Source: Rhodopirellula sp. P2
GTDB taxonomy: Bacteria > Planctomycetota > Planctomycetia > Pirellulales > Pirellulaceae
DNA length: 64,000 nucleotides
NCBI RefSeq assembly: GCF_028768465.1
Contig: NZ_CP118225.1
Coordinates: 7,049,001-7,113,000, forward strand
Direction: 5' to 3'
In this document: positions 52,241 to 61,692 of the stretch, piece by piece
Numbering within the stretch: position 1 is the stretch's first letter
Layout of the letters: each line of letters starts with the position of its first letter
Translations under genes and position numbers: made by a program
The notes under the pieces: generated by a model
Told to the model about the DNA's origin: nothing
Seen by the model: the letters and a program-made list of their open reading frames with translations, nothing else
Databases searched by the model: none

Positions 52241-53944
52241 TCACTCGTCGGTGACGCAGCCTTCGCTGGCGCTCTTCACGCACTTGATGTACTTGTAGAG
52301 CGTTCCGCGGGTGGCTTTCAGTGCCGGTGCGGTCCACTTGGACCGGCGGGCTTCCAATTCAGCCGCGTCGACTTCCAAATCCAACGAGTTGGTTTCGGCA
52401 TCGATGGTGATGGTGTCGCCATCTTCGATCAACGCGATCGGACCACCGACTTGAGCTTCGGGGGTGATGTGGCCGACGATGAAGCCGTGGCTGCCGCCGC
52501 TGAATCGCCCGTCGGTCAGAAGAGCAACGTCGCTTCCCAGACCGGCACCCATGATGGCACTGGTCGGGGTCAGCATCTCAGGCATGCCGGGTCCGCCCTT
52601 GGGACCTTCATAGCGGATGACAACCACGTCACCCTTTTGAATTTGCTTTTGTTCCAAGGCAGCGAGCATCAACTCTTCGCTGTCATACACACGGGCGGGA
52701 CCGCTGAACTGCAGACCTTCTTTGCCGGTGATTTTCGCAACCGCACCTTCGGTTGCCAGCGAGCCTTTCAGGATTCGAATGTGACCTGACTTTTTGATTG
52801 GTTCTTCGATCGTCGCCACGATCTTTTGACCGGCCTTCAATCCAGGCAGATCGGCCAAGTTCTCAGCCAGTGTCTTGCCGGTGACGGTCATGTGCTCGCC
52901 TTTGATCATGCCTTTTTCGAGCAAGTATTTCATCACGGCAGGCGTGCCACCGATGCTGTGCAGGTCTTCTTGCACGAACTTACCGCTCGGTTTCAGGTCG
53001 GCCAGGAAAGGAGTGCGATCGCTGACCGACTGGAAATCCTCGATCGTCAGCGGCACATCGACGCTGCGAGCCATGGCGATCAAGTGCAACACCGCGTTGG
53101 TGCTGCCGCCCAGTGCCATCAACGTCACCATGGCGTCTTCGAACGCGCCGCGAGTCATGATGTCGCGAGGCTTGATGTCTTTCTTCAGCAGTTCCAGGAT
53201 CGCCAGCCCAGCACGTTTGCATTCCTCTTTCTTCTCAGGATGCTCAGCGGGGATGCTGGCGGAGTAGGGCAGGGCCATGCCCAAGGCTTCGATCGCGGTG
53301 GCCATGGTGTTGGCGGTGTACATCCCACCGCACGCTCCGGCACCGGGGCAACTGTGGCGAACGATTTCGCTGCGTTCTTCCTCGGTGATCTGTCCAGCGA
53401 TGTACTGCCCGTAGCACTGGAAAGCACTGACGATGTCCAGTTTCTCATTCTTGAAATGGCCGGGTTTGATCGTTCCGCCGTAAACCATGATGGCGGGACG
53501 GTTCAGACGTCCCATCGCCATCAAACAGCCGGGCATGTTCTTGTCGCAGCCGGGCAGGGTGATCAGCGCGTCGTACCACTGGGCTCCCATGATCGTCTCG
53601 ATCGAGTCGGCGATCAGGTCGCGACTTTGCAACGAGTAGCTCATCCCGTCGGTGCCCATCGAGATCCCGTCGGACACCCCAATGGTGTTGAATCGCATGC
53701 CGACCATGCCAGCGTCGGTGACACCGGCTTTGACGTCCGCGGCGAGATCGAGCAGGTGCATGTTGCAGCTGTTGCCCTCGTACCACATGCTGCCGATCCC
53801 GACTTGAGGCTTGTTCATGTCCTCGGAGGACATGCCGGTGGCGTAGAGCATTGCCTGCGAGGCACCCTGGCTTTTCGGCTGGGTGATCTTGCTGCTGTAC
53901 TTGTTCAGTGCATTGGAATCGGAATCAGGCTGAGTCGCGGTCAT
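52241..53944 (-). CDS. ilvD: Dihydroxy-acid dehydratase
   Basis: IlvD dehydrates 2,3-dihydroxy-acids to 2-keto acids in valine, isoleucine and pantothenate synthesis. Recognisable parts are [20 protein letters not shown], the iron-sulfur cysteine region [40 protein letters not shown] and the C-terminal [20 protein letters not shown]. Length is 567 residues from ATG 53944 ([10 protein letters not shown]), standard for the family; the frame is open to 54004 without support. The cofactor is a [2Fe-2S] or [4Fe-4S] cluster, depending on the subgroup. It is divergent from the DUF1080 operon and convergent with a sulfatase. Confidence 0.95.
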   Translation of the reverse strand: MTATQPDSDSNALNKYSSKITQPKSQGASQAMLYATGMSSEDMNKPQVGIGSMWYEGNSCNMHLLDLAADVKAGVTDAGMVGMRFNTIGVSDGISMGTDGMSYSLQSRDLIADSIETIMGAQWYDALITLPGCDKNMPGCLMAMGRLNRPAIMVYGGTIKPGHFKNEKLDIVSAFQCYGQYIAGQITEEERSEIVRHSCPGAGACGGMYTANTMATAIEALGMALPYSASIPAEHPEKKEECKRAGLAILELLKKDIKPRDIMTRGAFEDAMVTLMALGGSTNAVLHLIAMARSVDVPLTIEDFQSVSDRTPFLADLKPSGKFVQEDLHSIGGTPAVMKYLLEKGMIKGEHMTVTGKTLAENLADLPGLKAGQKIVATIEEPIKKSGHIRILKGSLATEGAVAKITGKEGLQFSGPARVYDSEELMLAALEQKQIQKGDVVVIRYEGPKGGPGMPEMLTPTSAIMGAGLGSDVALLTDGRFSGGSHGFIVGHITPEAQVGGPIALIEDGDTITIDAETNSLDLEVDAAELEARRSKWTAPALKATRGTLYKYIKCVKSASEGCVTDE

Positions 53945-54009
53945 GAGATTGTTTTGGCAGGGGAAAGCGGCCGGAGAGGGGTGGCAACACCTTGAAAGGG
54001 TCAAAGAGT

Positions 54010-54966
54010 ATGATCGGTGACATGAAAACTACAAAGATGGGGCAGTTCGCCTCAGGTCCAACCCAGACAGCGGCGTCCCAACATCCGTTCGGAACTGAGA
54101 CCGGTTTCACTTCCAAGAAACCATCCGCGGCCCGCCGCCTCACTCGACTTTCACCCGTGAATTCCCGGCGAACTCGCTGGGTGATGGCAATGCTATTTGC
54201 CCTGGCCAGCACTTCGGTGGGGCAGGGCACACACGCTCAAGAGCGACCTGAATCACTTGCACCCGCCGCGGCGACCGCGGCGCCGGCGAGCGAGGACATC
54301 GGCGTCAGCGACGAAGAATTTCGAACTCGCAGTCGATCCCTGTTCGACGGTCAGATCCTGGCTGGATTCGAAGGAGATGCCTCCTGGTTTCGAATCGAAG
54401 ACGAAACGATCGTGGCCGGCCGGCTGGATCAACCGATTCCCAAGAATCAGTTTCTGGCCACCACCGAGAAGTTTGACAACTTCGAGTTCCGGGCTGAAAT
54501 CCGGATGCGTGGCGAGGGCCGAAACGCGGGCATCCAGTTCCGCTCACGACGCCCAAAGAAAAGCGACCAGGTGCCACCGCACGAGATGATCGGCTACCAA
54601 GCTGACGCGGGTTACTCCGCTGAGCGTTCGATTTGGGGTGCGTTGTACGACGAATCGCGTCGCCGCCGAATGCTGCAATTGCCCGAACCGCCGTTCGAAG
54701 TCGAGTGGAAACGCAGCCGCGACCAACAAGACTCACAGGGTGAGCAGGACTCACAATCCGCCGCACCGGAACAAACCGAATGGATCGAGATGCGGATCGT
54801 GTGCCGGGGGCCGCGGATTCAGATCAGTCTCAACGGAATTCAGACCGTTGACTACACTGAATCGGAAGACGACATCCCCCAAGTCGGGGTGATTGGTTTG
54901 CAAATTCATGCTGGCAAACCCGCCGAAGCTTGGTACCGCAACCTGCGCATTCTTGGACTGGACTGA
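54010..54966 (+). CDS. DUF1080 (3-keto-disaccharide hydrolase-like) protein, exported
   Basis: The 318-residue protein has a long, basic N-terminal leader and a hydrophobic segment ([17 protein letters not shown]) compatible with export. The DUF1080 jelly-roll follows: [60 protein letters not shown] and [20 protein letters not shown]. Some DUF1080 members hydrolyse 3-keto-sugars; many are unassigned. ATG 54010 is supported by GAAAGGG at 53994-54000; an in-frame TTG at 53992 is weaker. It is the first gene of a tightly packed four-gene run, and its TGA overlaps the next ATG by one base. Confidence 0.8.
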   Translation: MIGDMKTTKMGQFASGPTQTAASQHPFGTETGFTSKKPSAARRLTRLSPVNSRRTRWVMAMLFALASTSVGQGTHAQERPESLAPAAATAAPASEDIGVSDEEFRTRSRSLFDGQILAGFEGDASWFRIEDETIVAGRLDQPIPKNQFLATTEKFDNFEFRAEIRMRGEGRNAGIQFRSRRPKKSDQVPPHEMIGYQADAGYSAERSIWGALYDESRRRRMLQLPEPPFEVEWKRSRDQQDSQGEQDSQSAAPEQTEWIEMRIVCRGPRIQISLNGIQTVDYTESEDDIPQVGVIGLQIHAGKPAEAWYRNLRILGLD

Positions 54967-55664
54967 TGGCAACCGACATTCGATTTATCTACTTCGACCT
55001 CGGGAACATCTTGGTCTCGTTTGATCGCAATCGAGCCAACGACAATGTGGCCGATCTGTTTGGTGGCACCCGCGAAGCCTCCGATGAAATCCTGCACGCG
55101 AGCGGGTTGCAGAATCGATTGGAAACCGGGTTGATCACGGCAGAAGAGTACGCGCAAGCCATCCGCGATGCCTACGCGACGCTGGTGGGTCCCAATGGAA
55201 TGGTGGCGACCGGCGACATCATGCGTGCGATCAGTGACATGTTCACTCCGATCGAACCGATGGTTGCCGCCTTGCAATCATTGCGTGACGCGAAAGTCCC
55301 GATTGGAATCCTCAGCAACACCTGCGAGGCTCACTGGACCTGGGTCAACGGCCGGGGCTGGGAAGTCATGAGCGGTCCGTTTGAAGTGCAGGTCGTCAGC
55401 TACGAGGCCCAGAGCATGAAACCGGACCGCCTGATTTATGAAACAGCGATGAATTTGGCCAGCGAGTGCTTGGCAACCAGGCAAGGCAGAGACGAGAATG
55501 CCGCGTTGCGCCCAGAAGAAATTCTCTTCGTCGACGATCGTCCAGAAAACGTCGACGCGGCACGCTCTCACGGATGGACGGCGGAAGTGTGTTTGGGTGG
55601 TGAACAAGCCATCGATGTTTTGCGACGACACGGGTTCAACGTCCCTCTCGCATCCACCGCCTAG
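54966..55664 (+). CDS. HAD-superfamily hydrolase
   Basis: The 232-residue protein has the HAD motifs: FIYFDLGNILVSFD (motif I, where the second catalytic Asp of DxD is replaced by an Asn), ILSNTCEAHWTW (motif II Ser/Thr), a Lys in SMKPDRLIYE (motif III) and EILFVDDRPENVDAA (motif IV Asp pair). The DLGN form of motif I is common among HAD phosphatases related to alpha-D-glucose-1-phosphatase (YihX). It is cytoplasmic. ATG 54966 overlaps the upstream stop. Its substrate is unknown. It is translationally coupled to DUF1080 and 9 bp from the Ppx/GppA gene. Confidence 0.85.
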   Translation: MATDIRFIYFDLGNILVSFDRNRANDNVADLFGGTREASDEILHASGLQNRLETGLITAEEYAQAIRDAYATLVGPNGMVATGDIMRAISDMFTPIEPMVAALQSLRDAKVPIGILSNTCEAHWTWVNGRGWEVMSGPFEVQVVSYEAQSMKPDRLIYETAMNLASECLATRQGRDENAALRPEEILFVDDRPENVDAARSHGWTAEVCLGGEQAIDVLRRHGFNVPLASTA

Positions 55665-55673
55665 GAATTCAGC

Positions 55674-57329
55674 GTGAAGAACATGGACAATCCACTCACA
55701 CCTCGAAGCACCGCGACCGCGCCGCACATCAGTGCTGCGAACCCGCACCTCAACACGGCGACCTCGCACATTGCCACGCCACTGGACAACTCCCCGCGAA
55801 CGGTAGCGGCGATTGACATCGGTGCGACCAGCATCCGGATGGCGATCGCGGAGATCTTGCCCGACGGCAGCGTCCGCACCTTGGAGTCGTTGCTGCAACC
55901 CGTCGACCTGGGACGCGACGCCTTTGAAACGCGACGCCTGTCACGCAAAGGCATTGAACGAGCCGCGGCGGTTTTGAGACGTTTCCGCCGAGTCCTGCGG
56001 GAATACGGCATCGACTCGACCAACGACATTCGCGTCGTCGCCACCAGCGCGGTTCGCGAAGCCAGCAACCGCGTCGCGTTCATTGACCGAGTCTATGTGG
56101 CCACCGGTTTGGACGTCGAACCGATCGATGAAGCCGAGGTGAACCGGATCACCTACATGGGCATCACGCCCCAGTTGATGGCCTTGGCAGAAACTGCCGA
56201 GAGCAAATCGTTGGTCGTGGAAGTTGGCGGCGGCAGCACCGAATTGCTCGTCATTCGCGGTGGCAATGTCCTGCACAGCGAATCGTTCCGGTTGGGATCC
56301 TTGCGATTGCTGCAGACGCTGGACGCGTCCGGTGCCCGCGGCGTTCGCTGGCGTGAACTGCTGGAAACCCACATCCGCCGAATCCTGGTTCGCATCAGCG
56401 AACAAGTCCGCACGGACATCCAACTGAACTTGGTCGCACTCGGTGGCGACATTCGTTTCGCCGCGCATTGTTTGATCGAAGATTGGGACGAGACCTCACT
56501 GGCTCGCATTCCGGTCGACAAGCTCGAAGAACTGACCCAGCAAATCCTGGAAATGGGTGAGGACGCGGTCGTCAAAAAGTATGGTGCGACGTTTGTCGAA
56601 GCGGAAACGTTGGCGCCGGCCTTGCTGGCGTACACGATGCTGGCACGACACTTTGAGCTCAAGCACATCCTGGTCAGCGACATCAACCTGCGAGACGGGC
56701 TGCTGGCCGACATCGTGCAGGGTGGCAATTGGACCAGCGAATTCCGCCAGCAGATCGTTCGCTCAGCCGTTTCGCTCGGACGCAAATACCAAATCGACGA
56801 GACCCATTCCCGAGCCGTCGCCGAGTTGGCTCGCCGGTTGTTCGAAGAACTGACCAAAGAGCACCAACTGGACGCCCGCTACGAAGTGCTGCTGTACGTG
56901 TCCGCGTTGCTGCACGAAGTTGGCTTGTACATCAGTCTGCACAGCAATCACAAACACGCTTATTACATCATTCGCAACAGCGACCTGTTTGGCCTGTCGC
57001 AACAAGAGTTGAGGCTGGTTGCGTTGGTGGCCCGGTATCACCGCCGTGCCTCACCGCAATCGAACCACGAAGGTTACGGGTCCCTGGATCGACACGACCG
57101 AGTCGCGGTGGCCAAAATGGCCGCGATTCTGCGTCTGGCGATCGCGCTCGATGACACTCGCAGCGGCCGAATCCGCGAAATCAATCTCTCCCAAGAAGGC
57201 AAACGATTGGTCATTTCCGCCCCGGGAGTGGACGACGTGTCGCTGGAACAAATCGCCATGCGAAGCCAGTCGGGTTTGTTCCAAGACATCTTTGGCAAAC
57301 CCGTTCTTCTGCGTCCCGAGGTGAAGTGA
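55674..57329 (+). CDS. Ppx/GppA exopolyphosphatase-family protein with HD-type C-terminal domain
   Basis: The 551-residue protein starts with a nonconserved 40-residue stretch, then the ASKHA fold: VAAIDIGATSIRMAIAEI (phosphate loop 1), VVATSAVREASNRVAFIDRV and LVVEVGGGSTELLVIRGGN (phosphate loop 2). The C-terminal third has HD-domain features: LYVSALLHEVGLYISLHSNH and LVALVARYHRR. Such proteins degrade polyphosphate or the stringent-response nucleotide pppGpp; which one cannot be read here. GTG 55674 is preferred to ATG 55683 because AGGA lies 7 bp before it. Its stop overlaps the PCMT start (TGATG), within one operon. Confidence 0.88.
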   Translation: MKNMDNPLTPRSTATAPHISAANPHLNTATSHIATPLDNSPRTVAAIDIGATSIRMAIAEILPDGSVRTLESLLQPVDLGRDAFETRRLSRKGIERAAAVLRRFRRVLREYGIDSTNDIRVVATSAVREASNRVAFIDRVYVATGLDVEPIDEAEVNRITYMGITPQLMALAETAESKSLVVEVGGGSTELLVIRGGNVLHSESFRLGSLRLLQTLDASGARGVRWRELLETHIRRILVRISEQVRTDIQLNLVALGGDIRFAAHCLIEDWDETSLARIPVDKLEELTQQILEMGEDAVVKKYGATFVEAETLAPALLAYTMLARHFELKHILVSDINLRDGLLADIVQGGNWTSEFRQQIVRSAVSLGRKYQIDETHSRAVAELARRLFEELTKEHQLDARYEVLLYVSALLHEVGLYISLHSNHKHAYYIIRNSDLFGLSQQELRLVALVARYHRRASPQSNHEGYGSLDRHDRVAVAKMAAILRLAIALDDTRSGRIREINLSQEGKRLVISAPGVDDVSLEQIAMRSQSGLFQDIFGKPVLLRPEVK

Positions 57330-58747
57330 TGTCGGAGCAGCGCCCCCCCAACCCAAACGCCTCCCCTGGCTGCGACGCGGTTGCAATCGAATCCCGAAAG
57401 AAGCGTTGGGCGTGCCAGGCCACCTTGGTGTGCCTGCTGACTTCGGCGATGACGCCCGTTTGGTCGCAGTCCCCGGAACAGCCCGCTTCCTCTCTCCATC
57501 CAACTCCATCGACGAGCGACAATTCCTTGGCCCAGCCTCCTCCGTTGATCCTGGGTCAAACTGGCTCCTCACCGACTGCCCTCCACGACCGCTACGCCGC
57601 CGCCCGCCGCAAGCTGGTTGAAACCAGGATTCGCACCGCCGGCGTGACCAACGAAGCGGTCCTGAAATCCATCGAAACCACGCCCCGGCACGAGTTTGTG
57701 CCGTCGGCCGTTCGCGACAAAGCCTACTTCGACATGGCCTTGCCGATCGGTTCCGCTCAAACGATCAGCAGCCCCTTCATCGTCGCCTCGATGACCGAAA
57801 CGCTGGACCCACAACCGACGGACAAAGTGCTGGAAATCGGCACCGGCAGCGGCTACCAAGCCGCCGTGCTGAGCCCCTTGGTGGCGGAGGTGTATTCGAT
57901 TGAAATTGTCGACGAACTGGGCACCCGAGCGGCGGGCGTGTTGAGCCGACTGAGCTACGAAAACGTCCACACCCGAATCGGCGATGGGTTCCTGGGTTGG
58001 CCGGAGGCCGCACCGTTCGACAAAATCATCGTGACGTGCAGCCCTGAATCCGTGCCCGTTCCACTGGTCGAACAGCTCCGCGAAGGCGGCTCGATGATCA
58101 TCCCCGTCGGGGAACGCTACCAACAAACGCTGTACCGGATGACCAAACGCGACGGCAAATTGGTGCGTGAACCTCTGCGTCCCACGTTGTTCGTTCCGAT
58201 GACGGGCACCGCCGAAGACGCTCGCCAGACACTCCCTGACCCTGCCAATCCCAAAGTCGTCAACCAAGACTTCTCCGATCCACCCGGCGCCGATGATCCG
58301 GAAGGCTTCGTGCCGGGCTGGTACTACGGCCGGCAAGTCCAGCAGATCGCCTTGCCTGCGTCCGCAGCGGATGGAGCCGAAGATTCCGGTCTGATCCGCT
58401 TCGAGAACGAAACCCCTGGTTTGGGGTCGCACCTGCTGCAGGGCATCGCAATTGACGGAACGAAGGTCTCCTTGATTCGGTTGTCGGCGCGGCTGCGGAC
58501 GGAAAACGTCGTCAAAGGCCCCGATGCGGACTCGTGGCCAATGGTCGCCATCAGTTTTTACGATGAACTGAGACGTGACCTGGGGACCTTTTCGATGGGC
58601 CCCTACCGAGGCACTCGCCCTTGGCGGGAAGACAGCCGGTTGGTTCGGGTCCCGCGGGCCGCTCGGGAAGCCATCGTGCGAGTCGGGCTGTTCGGCGCGA
58701 CGGGCAGTTCCGAATTTGATCACGTGGCGATTGAAAAGATCGACTGA
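57329..58747 (+). CDS. pcm: Protein-L-isoaspartate O-methyltransferase, exported form with C-terminal domain
   Basis: The central domain is a PCMT: RHEFVPSAVRDKAYFDMALP, GSAQTISSPFIVASMTE (substrate loop), VLEIGTGSGYQAAVLSPLVA (SAM-binding motif I) and GGSMIIPVGE. PCMT repairs isoaspartyl residues in aged proteins and is normally cytoplasmic. Here the N-terminus (RKKRWACQATLVCLLTSAMT to VWSQ) looks like a signal peptide, and residues about 310-472 form an extra beta-rich region of unknown fold. ATG 57329 is preceded by GAGGTGA and overlaps the upstream stop. If exported, SAM supply would be a problem, so localisation needs testing. It is the last gene of the DUF1080-HAD-Ppx run. Confidence 0.83.
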   Translation: MSEQRPPNPNASPGCDAVAIESRKKRWACQATLVCLLTSAMTPVWSQSPEQPASSLHPTPSTSDNSLAQPPPLILGQTGSSPTALHDRYAAARRKLVETRIRTAGVTNEAVLKSIETTPRHEFVPSAVRDKAYFDMALPIGSAQTISSPFIVASMTETLDPQPTDKVLEIGTGSGYQAAVLSPLVAEVYSIEIVDELGTRAAGVLSRLSYENVHTRIGDGFLGWPEAAPFDKIIVTCSPESVPVPLVEQLREGGSMIIPVGERYQQTLYRMTKRDGKLVREPLRPTLFVPMTGTAEDARQTLPDPANPKVVNQDFSDPPGADDPEGFVPGWYYGRQVQQIALPASAADGAEDSGLIRFENETPGLGSHLLQGIAIDGTKVSLIRLSARLRTENVVKGPDADSWPMVAISFYDELRRDLGTFSMGPYRGTRPWREDSRLVRVPRAAREAIVRVGLFGATGSSEFDHVAIEKID

Positions 58748-58855
58748 CTATCCAGCCAGGGCAGACATTCTTCTGGCGAACGCTCCGGATTGAGCAAACA
58801 GCGGTCACAACTCCACCACCACCACAACGCAATCCAATTATTTTACCCAGGCTTC

Positions 58856-58883
58856 TTGATCGGCAACGCCGGTCCGCTATCCT
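58856..58883 (+). promoter_or_regulatory. Candidate promoter of the TIGR03000 gene
   Basis: TTGATC (58856-58861) and TATCCT (58878-58883), 16 bp apart, fit a vegetative promoter about 135 bp before the start at 59019. The same TATCCT -10 box precedes rnpB. The long leader in between has no recognised element. Confidence 0.35.
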
Positions 58884-59018
58884 GACGAAGGCGACGGGCC
58901 CCCCAGATCGAATGGCCCGCAGCTTCCAAGTGCAATTCAAGCCGTTGAATCGCTCACTGTTGTGGTGGCGATCGATCGGCAGTACCAAGAGTCGCGTCAA
59001 TAGGATGGAGAATCGTTT

Positions 59019-60332
59019 ATGAGGTGCATGCAATTATTGGCATGCCTCACGGTGGCGCTCAGCACGAGCGTTTCCGCAGAGGCGGGTGGCTCCTACGGGA
59101 GTTACGGCAGTAGCGGTGGCAGTGGCGTCGTCTACGGCAGCAGCGGCGGAAGCAGTGGGGGCGGATTACTTTCCGGCCTGCGCGCTCGCATCGCGGCTCG
59201 CCACGCTGGTTCGTCAGGGGGCTCGGTCGGAGCTTCCTCCGGCGGTTCGTCGGGTGGATACACCGCGGCGTACGCTTCTTCAGGTGGATCCTCAGGAGGT
59301 TCTTCCGGCGGATCGTCCGGCGGGTACTCGCGTGGATCTTCCGGCGGTGGCTTGGCTGGTCACCTGCGTCAAAAAATCGCTCGCCTCAAAGCTCGCCGTC
59401 ATGGCAGCAGCGGCGGGTACGTTGTCAAAGCCAACTACAGCAGCGGTGGCACGTCCTACAGCAGCGGCGGACGTTCGTCCGGCGGCAGCAGTGGCGGCTA
59501 CTACGCTCCTTCGGTGTCGTATTCGTCGGCTTACTCAGGCGGCAGCAGCGGTGGCAGCTCCGGCGGAGTCAGCTACGCAGCTCCCATCCATTACGCCGCA
59601 CCTTCGGTGTCGCACAGTTACCCCATGATCGAATCGGCTCCGATTTACTCGGCACCCATTCAGGGCGAAACCATCATCGACGGTGGAGCTCCCATCGGCG
59701 AGACCATCATTGATGGCTCGGTCATCGACAGCGGTGCTGCTTACGAATCCCGCAAACCGACGTTGGATGACGACGCCGCTTTGTTGACCGTTGCAGTTCC
59801 TGTCGACTCGGCTCGTGTGACCGTCAACGGACACGAAACAACCAGCGATGGAATGGTTCGCCAATTCATGTCGCGTGGTCTCAAAGACGGTTACCTCTAC
59901 ACCTACGAAGTCGTCGTGACCTACGACGTCGACGGGGAAGAGCGGACTGACAAACGAACCATCAAACTTCGTCCCGGCGACATGGAACGCTTGGTGTTCA
60001 ACCAAACCGAAGCTGTCTCAGACGAAGAAGCGGAAGAAGAAGACCAATTCAGCGCCGTTGAAACTGCTCAACCCGAAACGGTTGTTCAACTTCACGTTCC
60101 TGCCGAAGCGAAAGTCGTTTTGGCTGGCAACGAAACCAACGGCTTTGGAACGGTTCGCACCTTCCGCACGACCCAATTGGCCGCTGGTCAAAACTGGGAA
60201 AACTACACCGTTCGCGTTTTGTTGGAGTCCAATGGTCGCCAACTGAGCCAAGAACGCACGATCAACGTTGCTGCGGGTGACACCGTCGAACTCAACTTCG
60301 AGTTCGACGACCAAGCCATCGCCATGCGATAA
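59019..60332 (+). CDS. Gly/Ser-rich exported protein with two TIGR03000 domains
   Basis: The 437-residue protein has a signal peptide (LLACLTVALSTSVSAEAGG), about 180 residues of Gly-Gly-Ser-Ser repeats interrupted by short basic helices (GLRARIAARH, LRQKIARLKARRHG), a Pro/Ser/Tyr region, and two C-terminal TIGR03000 domains (about residues 251-328 and 352-437). The domains read VDSARVTVNGHETTSDGMVR and AEAKVVLAGNETNGFGTVRT. TIGR03000 is a planctomycete domain of unknown function. The layout suggests a surface or matrix protein with an anchoring, disordered section. GGAG lies 8 bp before the ATG. A strong terminator follows. Confidence 0.83.
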   Translation: MRCMQLLACLTVALSTSVSAEAGGSYGSYGSSGGSGVVYGSSGGSSGGGLLSGLRARIAARHAGSSGGSVGASSGGSSGGYTAAYASSGGSSGGSSGGSSGGYSRGSSGGGLAGHLRQKIARLKARRHGSSGGYVVKANYSSGGTSYSSGGRSSGGSSGGYYAPSVSYSSAYSGGSSGGSSGGVSYAAPIHYAAPSVSHSYPMIESAPIYSAPIQGETIIDGGAPIGETIIDGSVIDSGAAYESRKPTLDDDAALLTVAVPVDSARVTVNGHETTSDGMVRQFMSRGLKDGYLYTYEVVVTYDVDGEERTDKRTIKLRPGDMERLVFNQTEAVSDEEAEEEDQFSAVETAQPETVVQLHVPAEAKVVLAGNETNGFGTVRTFRTTQLAAGQNWENYTVRVLLESNGRQLSQERTINVAAGDTVELNFEFDDQAIAMR

Positions 60333-60360
60333 GCTCAACGTCGCTCAATCGATCTCAAAG

Positions 60361-60395
60361 CCGCGTCGAGGCAGATTGCTTCGACGCGGTTTTTT
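60361..60395 (+). terminator. Intrinsic terminator of the TIGR03000 gene
   Basis: CCGCGTCGA (60361-60369) pairs with TCGACGCGG (60381-60389) around an 11-base loop and is followed by TTTTTT. It starts 29 bp after the stop codon. Confidence 0.92.
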
Positions 60396-60583
60396 CATGC
60401 GCTCACCGCCTTGACTGCCTTACTCTCGCCGCCCCGCCCCAACAGGAGGTCGTGCCGTTTTGAAGCACCGTGCCAGCAACGCCTTGAGAATCCCGTTCCC
60501 CGAAGGGGTTTTGGAGACAGGGGTCGGCTCAGAAGTTAAACTGGTGAGCGAAACCTTCCTTCCTCTCCACTCCGATTGCCATC

Positions 60584-61492
60584 ATGCCAGACAAGAAACC
60601 CGAATCGTCGCTGAACCGGCGAGGAATGCTCACCCGTGCCGCCGCAATCGCGGCCGGAACCACTGCCGTTGCCGCCACCGCTTCGCACGCCCAAGACGCA
60701 ACCGGATCGGCTGCCGCCACCGGAACCGTTGACGCAAAGCAAGGCCGTTTGAACCAATCGGTTTGCAAGTGGTGCTTCCCGAAGATCTCGCTGGAGAAGA
60801 TGGCCCAGGAAGCCGCCTCCATGGGGATGGTCGGAATCGACCTGCTCGATCCGAAAGACTTTCCGACGCTGAAGAAACACGGCTTGGTTTGCACGATGGT
60901 GCAATCCCACTCGCTTCCCAACGGATTGTGCGACACCAAGTTCCATGACGAGTGCCTGGAAAAGATGAACGTGGCGATCGAAGCCACCGCGGCAGAAGGC
61001 TGGAAGAACGTGATCTGTTTCAGCGGAAACGCTCGCGGGATCGATCGCGAAACCGGCATGAAGAACTGTGTCGACGCACTGAAGAAGATCACTCCGGTGG
61101 CCGAGAAAGCCGGCGTGACGCTGCAAATGGAATTGCTCAACAGCAAAGTCGATCACGCAGATTACATGTGCGACAACAGCACCTGGGGCGTCGAACTGGT
61201 CAAGCGAGTTGGAAGCGACAATTTCAAACTGCTGTACGACATCTATCACATGCAAATCATGGAAGGTGACATCATTCGCACCATCCAAAACAACCACCAG
61301 TACTTTGGGCACTACCACACCGCCGGCAACCCCGGGCGTCACGAACTCGATGACAACCAAGAGTTGCTGTACCCGCCCATTGCAAAGGCGATCGCGGACA
61401 CCGGGTATGAAGGCTACTTCGCTCACGAATTCATCCCTGTGCGTGACCCGATCACAGGTCTCCGCAACGCCGTGGCTCAGTGCATCGTTTGA
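60584..61492 (+). CDS. Hydroxypyruvate isomerase-like TIM-barrel protein, Tat-exported
   Basis: The 302-residue protein begins with a twin-arginine signal (NRRGMLTRAAAIAAGTTAVA, cleavage near SHAQ). The mature part is a xylose-isomerase-like barrel with SVCKWCFPKISLEKMAQEAA, GMVGIDLLDPKDF, VICFSGNARGIDRETGMKNC, VTLQMELLNSKVDH (Glu ligand), KLLYDIYHMQIMEGD (Asp and His) and YFAHEFIPVRDP (final Glu), a typical metal-ligand set of hydroxypyruvate isomerases and tagatose-type epimerases. Export of this normally cytoplasmic fold is common in planctomycetes. The substrate is not known. It appears to be monocistronic. Confidence 0.82.
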   Translation: MPDKKPESSLNRRGMLTRAAAIAAGTTAVAATASHAQDATGSAAATGTVDAKQGRLNQSVCKWCFPKISLEKMAQEAASMGMVGIDLLDPKDFPTLKKHGLVCTMVQSHSLPNGLCDTKFHDECLEKMNVAIEATAAEGWKNVICFSGNARGIDRETGMKNCVDALKKITPVAEKAGVTLQMELLNSKVDHADYMCDNSTWGVELVKRVGSDNFKLLYDIYHMQIMEGDIIRTIQNNHQYFGHYHTAGNPGRHELDDNQELLYPPIAKAIADTGYEGYFAHEFIPVRDPITGLRNAVAQCIV

Positions 61493-61520
61493 TCGATGCC
61501 GACCGAGAGCACGAGTTTTC

Positions 61521-61547
61521 GCTGAGAGTTCCAATCGAACTCTCAGC
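61521..61547. repeat. Perfect 10-bp hairpin in a convergent junction
   Basis: GCTGAGAGTT (61521-61530) and AACTCTCAGC (61538-61547) form a perfect stem with a 7-base loop, 28 bp after the Hyi-like stop codon. No U-run follows on either strand, so it may be an unusual terminator, an RNA-stabilising stem or a repeat remnant. Confidence 0.65.
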
Positions 61548-61593
61548 GGCCATCACGCTGGACTGCTAAGCAGGCACGCAGGTGTCATCGGGT

Positions 61594-61661
61594 ATGTGAG
61601 CCGTTGGCGTGAGCCACGGTTTTCACGCGCAACCGGGGGCCAGCGTCCAAACGGCTCACAT
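61594..61661. repeat. Inverted-repeat element, GTGAGCCGTTGG family
   Basis: ATGTGAGCCGTTGG (61594-61607) faces CCAAACGGCTCACAT (61647-61661), one base longer. The interior has GAGCCACGGTTTTCACGCGC and ACCGGGGGCCAGCG. Parts recur at 36524-36560 and, decayed, at 6571-6628. It lies in the gap between two convergent genes. Confidence 0.75.
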
Positions 61662-61692
61662 GATTGTGCCCGATCATTCCTGCCGTCGTGCT

